Source of the DNA: Deltaproteobacteria bacterium
Lineage (GTDB): Bacteria; Desulfobacterota; Desulfobacteria; Desulfobacterales; B30-G6
NCBI GenBank assembly: GCA_003647375.1
Contig: QMMS01000018.1
Span: 1-29,359, forward strand
Direction: 5' to 3'
DNA: 29,359 nt
The stretch's first letter is position 1. Each line of letters starts with the position of its first letter. A program made the position numbers and the translations under genes. The notes under the pieces are model-generated. The model saw only the letters and a list, made by a program, of their open reading frames with translations, was not told the origin of the DNA and searched no databases. This document shows, piece by piece, positions 23,929 to 29,359 of this stretch.

Positions 23929-24585
23929 ATGAAAACTGAATCGAGAAAATTTGAGCGCCAACGGATGGAGATGGTGAATAAACAGGTTGAAGCACGTGGC
24001 ATTCACGATCCGAATGTACTGCTTGCCATGGGCAGTGTTCCTAGGCACCTCTTTGTCAGTGAAGCATTGATGGATCAGGCCTATGGTGATTTTCCGTTGC
24101 CCATCGGAGATCAGCAAACCATATCGCAGCCCTTTATCGTTGCCGAAATGACCCAGGCGCTTCAACTGCGGCACCAGGACAGGGTGTTGGAAATAGGTAC
24201 CGGATCCGGTTATCAGGCGGCGATTTTAGCCGAAATTGTGTTTCGGGTCTATACCATAGAAAGGCTCCACTCGCTTTTTATCAAAACCCGTCGCCTTTTT
24301 GATTCATTGCGCTATTACAATATTGTCACGCGATATTCCGATGGAACAACAGGGTGGAAAGATGAAAGCCCTTTTGATGCGATCATCGTGACGGCTGGGG
24401 CGCCAAACGTACCGAAAACACTCATAGACCAGCTTGCCATAGGGGGCCGGATGGTCGTTCCGGTGGGAGACCGTTATTCACAGGAATTAATCAAGATCAC
24501 CAAAGACGAGAAGAGTGTGCATGAGACTAACCTTGGTGGATGTCGATTTGTCAAACTTGTGGGTGAGCATGGATGGAAAGGGTAA
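23929..24585 (+). CDS. pcm: Protein-L-isoaspartate O-methyltransferase
   Basis: The 218-residue enzyme methylates L-isoaspartyl residues in aged proteins using S-adenosylmethionine. Visible motifs are RHLFV, the substrate-site segment LPIGDQQTISQPFIVAEMT, SAM motif I VLEIGTGSGYQAAILAEI, the acidic end YTIERL and DAIIVTAGAPNVPKTLIDQLAIGGRMVVPVG. I chose ATG 23929 (MKTESRKFERQRMEMV), because family members usually begin shortly before the FERQR-type segment; an in-frame TTG at 23893 would add 12 residues of no family character. The divergent gap of about 200 bp to the potassium channel gene should hold both promoters. Confidence 0.94.
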   Translation: MKTESRKFERQRMEMVNKQVEARGIHDPNVLLAMGSVPRHLFVSEALMDQAYGDFPLPIGDQQTISQPFIVAEMTQALQLRHQDRVLEIGTGSGYQAAILAEIVFRVYTIERLHSLFIKTRRLFDSLRYYNIVTRYSDGTTGWKDESPFDAIIVTAGAPNVPKTLIDQLAIGGRMVVPVGDRYSQELIKITKDEKSVHETNLGGCRFVKLVGEHGWKG

Positions 24586-24667
24586 CTTTATTTGGTTCTT
24601 CAATTATCCGGGTTAGGTTTCAATGGGGGTTATCAAAATATTCTCCAGTTACTCCGAAAAGAGGTTC

Positions 24668-24844
24668 CCATATTTTTTTTCATAAGGACATATCAAACCA
24701 AGCCTTGTCTTGTGCCCACCGGATTGATGATGAAATACGGCCGGTTGGTAGTAACATAAAGCAGTAGAAACATCATCAATCCGGCAGGGCACTACGCTAG
24801 TGATGCAGATTGATAATGATATGTCCTTATGAAAAAAAATATGG
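24668..24844. repeat. 177-bp non-coding element with nested long inverted repeats
   Basis: The outer arms 24668-24695 and 24817-24844 are perfect 28-bp reverse complements and begin with an A8/T8 run. Inside, 24712-24732 and 24771-24792 pair over 14 bp (CCGGATTGATGATG) plus 6 bp (GTGCCC) with a small internal loop, leaving a 38-nt apical loop. There is no open frame and no evident target duplication. It fills the 24586-24902 gap between pcm and the yqaA-like gene. It could be a MITE-like element, a processed structural RNA or a bidirectional terminator-like structure. Confidence 0.8.
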
Positions 24845-24902
24845 AAATCCCTGAAGCAGTATTATTACAGCTGCGTTATAAAAAGTATCAGGATAGATCA
24901 GT

Positions 24903-25484
24903 ATGTTTAAAAAGCTTTACAAATGGGTGCTGAAATGGGCGGATACGCCTTATGGCAGTTGGGCTCTGTTCATACTTGCTTTCAGTGAATCATCGTTTTT
25001 TCCCATACCCCCGGATGTGCTTCTGATTGCCCTGGCGGTGGGCAAACCGGAAAAAGCATTGAAGTTTGCCCTGATATGCTCTGTCGGGTCGGTTCTTGGC
25101 GGCATTGTGGGCTATTTGATCGGCTGGCAGTTCATGGCGGTGGTGGGCCATAAGATCATCTCTTTTTATGGACTCACGGAAAAAGTTGCCACCATGGCGT
25201 CTTTGTACAATCAATATGATGCCTGGGCAGTCGGGATCGCCGGTTTCACGCCGATTCCCTACAAGGTCTTCACCATAACAGCCGGTGCATTCAGGATCCA
25301 TTTCCTCATATTTCTACTCGCATCGGCAGTTTCACGATCGGCAAGATTTTTTCTGGTGGGAGGGCTTATCTTTAAGTTTGGGCCTCGAATCCAGGGCTTT
25401 ATCGACAAGTATTTTAATATACTGGCCGTTGCATTTACTGTTTTGCTGGTTGGTAGTTTCTTCCTGATCAAGGTCATGTTCTAA
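24903..25484 (+). CDS. YqaA/DedA-like (VTT domain) membrane protein
   Basis: The 193-residue integral membrane protein has about five hydrophobic segments. It carries the family features SFFPIPPDVLLIALAVG near the N-terminus and GFTPIPYKVFTITAGAF near the middle, followed by ASAVSRSARFFLVGGLIFKFG. These are hallmarks of the SNARE-associated/VTT family as found in YqaA. DedA-type relatives move lipid carriers or affect membrane potential, but for YqaA itself the role is not established. An ATG at 24903 follows the inverted-repeat element by 58 bp. Orientation is the same as pcm, but the long hairpin makes read-through uncertain. Confidence 0.85.
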   Translation: MFKKLYKWVLKWADTPYGSWALFILAFSESSFFPIPPDVLLIALAVGKPEKALKFALICSVGSVLGGIVGYLIGWQFMAVVGHKIISFYGLTEKVATMASLYNQYDAWAVGIAGFTPIPYKVFTITAGAFRIHFLIFLLASAVSRSARFFLVGGLIFKFGPRIQGFIDKYFNILAVAFTVLLVGSFFLIKVMF

Positions 25485-25486
25485 TC

Positions 25487-25600
25487 TAACACAGCAGCAG
25501 AGTTGACAAAATGCTGATCGGCTCTGATGCAAGGCATTTCAGCCTGAAGCCGTAGTGTGCTACTGCGAAGGCTGAATAACACAGCAGCAGAGCTGATCAG
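25487..25600. repeat. Intergenic repeat element with direct and inverted repeats
   Basis: TAACACAGCAGCAGAG occurs as an exact direct repeat at 25487-25502 and 25577-25592. Arms 25514-25526 (CTGATCGGCTCTG) and 25588-25600 are reverse complements with one G-T wobble. The centre 25538-25576 is a hairpin with TTCAGCCT and AGGCTGAA arms around GTAGTGTGCTAC. The element fills the whole gap between the convergent yqaA-like and nrdJ genes and ends exactly at the nrdJ stop codon. The design suggests a REP-like dispersed repeat. Confidence 0.75.
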
Positions 25601-27769
25601 TTAGCTACATTTGGAGAAACCACATGAATGACAGTTAAGACATCCCTCCTCATGTGACAGCACGCCACCACACTCCGGGCATCCGCCCATGAGAACAGCG
25701 CTTTCGGTTACTTTGGAATTGGTCAGATTTTTTAGGACCCGTGCCATGGCGTCCGGGCAAGATAAAACCATCTTACCATTCTGCCATGCCGGCGATGGAC
25801 AGCGGATACCGGTGAGTTGCCTGATGATGGCATCCACGTTTACACCGGAGCGCAGTGCCAGCGATGCAAGACGGCCGGCTGCTTCTATCTGAGATGACGC
25901 ACATCCACCGGTTTTTCCCATCTGGGCAAATACTTCACACATGCCTTTGGCATCTGAATTGATGGTGACATAGAGTTTCCCGCATCCGGTTTGGATCCGT
26001 TCGGTCATGCCGTGTGTTCGCAACGGTCTCGATCTTGGTGCGATGGTCGACTTGTCCTTTGAACCTGTCCCAATATTCAGAACCTGTTTGTCCCGACTGC
26101 CGTCGCGGTAAATAGTGACCCCTTTGCAGCCGAGTCGGTATGCTGAAAGATAAATTTCTTCCACCTTTTTATCGGTCGCTTCTGAGGGAAGGTTGACGGT
26201 TTTTGAAACGGCGTTGTCCGTGTGTTTCTGAAAAGCGGCTTGAACCCTGACATGCCATTCCGGTGAAATGTCGTGAGATGTTTTAAACAAATTTTTAATA
26301 TGTTCCGGGACCTCGTCGATTTCCGCGAGAGTGCTGCCGGCGGCAATTTTATCAATTAGATTCTTGTGGAAAAACTTGCCGGCTTTCGCTGCCTTGATAA
26401 ACAGCGGGTGCACGTCATGCAGTGTCTCACCATCCAGTACGCGACGCATTTGCACGATTGAAAAAACCGGCTCTATGCCGCTCGAAACGCCGGCGATGAT
26501 ACTGATGGTACCTGTGGGTGCGATTGTGGTTGTAGCGGCATTTCGCATATAAGGTGTGTTGGCGGTGTCATAGATACTGCCGGGATAGTTTTTGAAATTG
26601 CCCCGTTTTTCAGCCAATGAAGCGGAGGCAATTTTCGATTCGCGGGAGATAAACGCCATAATGGACTCACCCTGCGATATGGCGTCCTCGGAATCATAGG
26701 AGATTCCCAGTTTTAGTAATAAATCGGCAAAGCCCATGACACCCAACCCGATTTTTCGGTTGGCTTTGCTCATGGATTCAATTTGGGGCAGGGGATACCT
26801 GTTCATTTCGATGACGTTGTCCAGAAAGTGTACGGCATCATGGACCGTTCTTTTCAGCCGATTCACGTTGAGGCTGTTTTTCGTCACCATTTGGGAAAGA
26901 TTGATAGACCCCAGTGTACAGGATTCATATGGTAGTAACGGTTGTTCACCGCATGGATTTGTCGCCTCGATGTCCCCAATCTGCTTTGTTGGGTTGTCAT
27001 CATTGATTTTATCGATAAAAATAATGCCCGGTTCCCCGGTTTTCCAGGCGGAGCGAACGATCATATCGAAGATTTTCCTTGCGGAAACACGTTGGACCGT
27101 CTTGTCGGTACGCGGGTTGATCAGGTCGAAGTCGGACTTGGCCTCCAGAGCGTCCATGAATTGTTTTGTCAGTCCCACCGATATGTTAAAATTGTTCAAA
27201 CGGGTCAAGTCATTCTTGGTTTCGATAAATGCTTCAATATCGGGGTGATCGACTCGTAGGACGCCCATATTAGCACCCCGTCGCGTGCCACCCTGCTTGA
27301 CGGTTTCTGTCGCGATATCGAACACGGTCATAAAAGAGAGGGGGCCGCTCGAAATACCTGCCGTAGAAAGAACCACATCTTTGGCAGGTCTGATTTTTGA
27401 AAAAGAGAATCCTGTCCCACCGCCACTCTTATGAATCATGGCTGTGTTTTTGACGGTTTCAAAAATAGATTCCATGGAATCTTCTATGGGAAGTACAAAG
27501 CACGCCGCCAGCTGTCCAAGCCGCCTGCCCGCATTCATCATGGTGGGCGAATTGGGTAAAAACCACAGGTTCCCAAGGAGTTTTTGAAATTGTATTTCCG
27601 TTTTTTTAAAATCGGCATCAGGGTCAAACAGTCTGTCTGCTTCGGCCACGCTTCTGGCGACCCGTTGAAACATGTTTTCCGGTGATTCAATGGCCTTGCC
27701 GCTATCGTCTTTTTTCAGATAGCGCTTTTCCAGAACCACCTGTGCATTTTTTGATATGGATATTTTCAT
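25601..27769 (-). CDS. nrdJ: Adenosylcobalamin-dependent (class II) ribonucleoside-diphosphate reductase
   Basis: The 722-residue enzyme reduces ribonucleotides to deoxyribonucleotides using a B12-derived radical, with no NrdB subunit. Key segments are the first redox cysteine in GQLAACFVLPIEDSMESI, HKSGGGTGFSFSKIRP, the active-site NPCGEQPLLPYESCTLGSINLSQ, and the NGYP-like loop ATTTIAPTGTISIIAGVSSGIEPVF. The C-terminal zinc ribbon CPECGG...CLNCHSCGFSKC probably carries the shuttling thiols. I start at ATG 27769 (MKISISKN), with AGGGAA upstream. The frame stays open further upstream but would run into coaD. It begins 1 bp after the coaD stop, so the two are one operon. Confidence 0.94.
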   Translation of the reverse strand: MKISISKNAQVVLEKRYLKKDDSGKAIESPENMFQRVARSVAEADRLFDPDADFKKTEIQFQKLLGNLWFLPNSPTMMNAGRRLGQLAACFVLPIEDSMESIFETVKNTAMIHKSGGGTGFSFSKIRPAKDVVLSTAGISSGPLSFMTVFDIATETVKQGGTRRGANMGVLRVDHPDIEAFIETKNDLTRLNNFNISVGLTKQFMDALEAKSDFDLINPRTDKTVQRVSARKIFDMIVRSAWKTGEPGIIFIDKINDDNPTKQIGDIEATNPCGEQPLLPYESCTLGSINLSQMVTKNSLNVNRLKRTVHDAVHFLDNVIEMNRYPLPQIESMSKANRKIGLGVMGFADLLLKLGISYDSEDAISQGESIMAFISRESKIASASLAEKRGNFKNYPGSIYDTANTPYMRNAATTTIAPTGTISIIAGVSSGIEPVFSIVQMRRVLDGETLHDVHPLFIKAAKAGKFFHKNLIDKIAAGSTLAEIDEVPEHIKNLFKTSHDISPEWHVRVQAAFQKHTDNAVSKTVNLPSEATDKKVEEIYLSAYRLGCKGVTIYRDGSRDKQVLNIGTGSKDKSTIAPRSRPLRTHGMTERIQTGCGKLYVTINSDAKGMCEVFAQMGKTGGCASSQIEAAGRLASLALRSGVNVDAIIRQLTGIRCPSPAWQNGKMVLSCPDAMARVLKNLTNSKVTESAVLMGGCPECGGVLSHEEGCLNCHSCGFSKCS

Positions 27770-27770
27770 A

Positions 27771-28271
27771 TTATTTCCCTTGGACAGTTTTTTCAGCATA
27801 TTTTTTTTGTAGTTTTTTATTGACGATCGGCGGTACCATGTCGTTGATGTCACCGCCGAATTGAGCGGCTTCCTTGATAATCGACGAGCTGGTGAATATC
27901 CAGCGTAGGCCGGTCATCAGGAATACGGTTTGAATCTCGCGTCTCAGTCGCCGGTTCATCAAGGCCAACTGGAACTCATATTCAAAGTCAGAAACAGCTC
28001 GCATACCCCGTAAAATGGCGTGGGCTTTTTGCTTGTGGGCGTAGTCCACCAGGAGTCCGTCGAAGGTATCGAATTCGACGTTGGTAAATTTTTTCATGCT
28101 GATCTGCAGCATTTCCATACGTTCTTCTACGGAAAAAAAAGATTCTTTTGATGGATTCAACAAAATAGCCACGATGATTTTATCGAAGATGGAAAGCCCT
28201 CTTTCAACGATATCGAGGTGGCCGTTGGTAATTGGATCGAAAGAGCCTGGATAGATTGCAATTTTTCTCAT
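27771..28271 (-). CDS. coaD: Phosphopantetheine adenylyltransferase
   Basis: The 166-residue enzyme carries out the fourth step of coenzyme A synthesis, joining 4'-phosphopantetheine with ATP. The nucleotidyltransferase signature YPGSFDPITNGHLDI is at residues 7-21. The family segment AILRGMRAVSDFEYEFQLALMNRRL follows in the middle, and the second ATP loop is TSSSIIKEAAQFGGDI. Length is normal. It lies between rsmD (78 bp upstream) and nrdJ (1 bp downstream) on the same strand; the rsmD-coaD pairing is very common in bacteria. Confidence 0.97.
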   Translation of the reverse strand: MRKIAIYPGSFDPITNGHLDIVERGLSIFDKIIVAILLNPSKESFFSVEERMEMLQISMKKFTNVEFDTFDGLLVDYAHKQKAHAILRGMRAVSDFEYEFQLALMNRRLRREIQTVFLMTGLRWIFTSSSIIKEAAQFGGDINDMVPPIVNKKLQKKYAEKTVQGK

Positions 28272-28349
28272 TCGTTTTCAGCCTCCATTATGAATCAATT
28301 ATAATAACAAGTTGTTAGACGATGTATCCCTTCACCAAAAAAAAACAAA

Positions 28350-28904
28350 TTATACCATATAACTCAAAAAAGAGACAAGGGTTTTTCCATACTTTCTCTG
28401 GTCCAAGAGTTCAAAGTCGGCTAAAGGCATGGGAAGTTCATCGGCCTCGCCATGCTCCAGGACAAGGCATGCTCCCGGTGTCATGGCCTGACTTTTTTTC
28501 AGATGCGTTAAAGCCGTCAGTGCCATGCCTCTGTGGTATGGCGGATCCAGGAAGATTAGATGATACTGGAGGCCATGTGCTTGCAGACAGTTCAGGTTAC
28601 GCTCAATATCCCATGGAATAACCCGGGCACGTTCTTCGAGACAACACGAACGCAGATTCTTTTCCAGCAGTAAAACAGCGGCAGGTGCCACGTCGATGAA
28701 GGTGGCCATGTCGGCGCCCCTGCTCAGTGCCTCTATTCCTAACGCCCCGCTGCCGGCAAATAAATCCAAAACAACTGCACCACGGACACGATCAGATAGA
28801 ATGTTGAATATGGCTTCTCTCGTTCGATCGGAGGTGGGGCGAATGCCTTTACCATGAAAGGGGTGGAGTTTTTTTCCTCTTAGGGTACCGCTGATGATTC
28901 TCAA
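28350..28904 (-). CDS. rsmD: 16S rRNA (guanine966-N2)-methyltransferase RsmD
   Basis: The 184-residue SAM-dependent enzyme methylates G966 in 16S rRNA. The start MRIISGTLRGKKL is the family's standard opening and fixes a TTG start codon at 28904. Motif I is LDLFAGSGALGIEALSRGA, and the catalytic FLDPPYHRG matches the (N/D)PPY motif. PTSDRTREAIFNIL is the conserved RNA-binding region. A short upstream frame starting ATG and ending in a TGA that overlaps this TTG (peptide MPGVGWRQVKP) could couple translation, but that is speculative. Downstream, coaD follows on the same strand. Confidence 0.95.
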   Translation of the reverse strand: MRIISGTLRGKKLHPFHGKGIRPTSDRTREAIFNILSDRVRGAVVLDLFAGSGALGIEALSRGADMATFIDVAPAAVLLLEKNLRSCCLEERARVIPWDIERNLNCLQAHGLQYHLIFLDPPYHRGMALTALTHLKKSQAMTPGACLVLEHGEADELPMPLADFELLDQRKYGKTLVSFLSYMV

Positions 28905-29359
28905 GGTTTTACTTGTCTCCAGCCGACTCCAGGCATTGGCCTGATGCGTTTAATGAGTTTGTACAGATAGAATGGAAAAGCCAGTTTAATAATTATAGAT
29001 CAACATATTATATTTTCAAGCTATTAGTTCAACCTAAGTTGAGCGGCAGCGCCTGTTGAACCGCAGAAACGATGTTTTGGATTGTTTATAATATGCAAAA
29101 TTAAAGAAAATCAGTTTTGGACAACACTCGGCTATAATAACTTATTGATATGTTATGCCATATAAGCTAAGATGTCCCATGTTGAACGTTATAACTCAAC
29201 TTTCTGGATTCAGCGAACGCGAAATGAATAATCCCCTATCGCTTTGCGAACTCGCCGCAAGGGCTCCTAACATCAGCGCCGGCCATAAGATTAAACAGGT
29301 ATGGCTGCCAAATGGCCGGGTTTTCATATTGGATTTTCATTGTCATGCGCTGATGTAAG
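28905..29359. other. Gene-free right end of the window
   Basis: No coding region is supported in the last 455 bp. A 67-codon open frame at 29155-29358 shows no family signature, and its second half lies across an inverted repeat, so I do not call it. An inverted pair GTTCAAC/GTTGAAC occurs at 29027-29033 and 29055-29061. A TATAAT sits near 29133, but no good -35 box accompanies it at proper spacing. Confidence 0.5.
29270..29356. repeat. Nested inverted repeat at the window edge
   Basis: ACATCAGCGC at 29270-29279 is the reverse complement of 29347-29356. Inside, CCGGCCAT at 29279-29286 matches 29312-29319 in reverse. The structure ends three bases from the window edge, so its full extent is unknown. 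It may be an RNA hairpin or part of a repeat element. Confidence 0.5.

Noticed and set aside
24812..24820. GATAATGAT, resembling part of a Fur box.
   Set aside because: Only half of the consensus is present, it lies partly inside the inverted-repeat arm, and the local Fur has an altered recognition helix.
25601..27853. N-terminal extension of nrdJ by 28 codons.
   Set aside because: It would overlap coaD, and the ATG at 27769 has a good ribosome binding site and matches the expected start.
29027..29061. GTTCAAC...GTTGAAC pair that fits the RYYYAAC/GTTRRRY ends of an integron attC site.
   Set aside because: The 35-bp span is too short for an attC, and no integrase or cassette gene is visible.
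29155..29358. A 67-codon open frame near the right edge.
   Set aside because: No family signature, no ribosome binding site seen, and half of it overlaps an inverted repeat.

Overview
The window looks like chromosomal DNA of a Gram-negative deltaproteobacterium, most likely Desulfobacterota and perhaps Desulfobacterales. This is inferred from gene content and protein style, not from a search: a complete pilMNOPQ set, an MCE/Mla lipid transporter with a very long MlaD, an NtrC-type two-component pair, a Fur protein with a FeoA tail, an FmdB-type zinc ribbon protein and a B12-dependent ribonucleotide reductase. No rRNA, tRNA or CRISPR array was seen. The left edge cuts a transposase gene.

Layout. 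(1) 1-594: 3' part of a DDE transposase, then about 390 bp without a gene. (2) 989-4071, plus strand: a tight run of FmdB-like zinc ribbon protein, Fur-FeoA fusion, SH3-domain exported protein, PfkB-family sugar/nucleoside kinase and membrane-anchored TPR protein. (3) 4072-10321, minus strand: mlaE, mlaF, a long mlaD, a membrane sensor kinase and a sigma-54-activating response regulator, read as one unit from a good sigma-70-like promoter at 10396-10424. Beyond the 3' end of the regulator gene lie, in order along the minus strand, two identical palindromic boxes, a -24/-12 (sigma-54) promoter with exact spacing, about 90 nt containing an anti-Shine-Dalgarno motif, and a strong intrinsic terminator. 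I read this as an undescribed sigma-54-dependent small RNA controlled by the neighbouring two-component system. (4) 10697-16269, plus strand: a small XRE-type HTH protein followed by pilM, pilN, pilO, pilP and pilQ, closed by a bidirectional terminator. (5) 16459-21854, minus strand: serS, thrC, a LysM-type exported protein and a PilW/PilF-like TPR lipoprotein. (6) 22103-25484: 5-formyltetrahydrofolate cyclo-ligase (+), RCK-type potassium channel (-), pcm (+) and a YqaA/DedA-like membrane protein (+). (7) 25601-28904, minus strand: rsmD, coaD and nrdJ. The last 455 bp hold no supported gene but contain inverted repeats.

How the parts fit. The centre of the window concerns the cell envelope: phospholipid transport (Mla), an envelope-sensing kinase/regulator pair, the type IV pilus trans-envelope complex, a LysM protein and PilW. 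The strongest candidate for a new system is the Mla-kinase-regulator operon with the predicted small RNA at its end. The geometry resembles the LuxO-Qrr and GlrR-GlmY arrangements, in which an NtrC-family regulator activates a sigma-54 small RNA. Two non-coding repeat elements, at 24668-24844 and 25487-25600, flank the yqaA-like gene and look mobile or structural.
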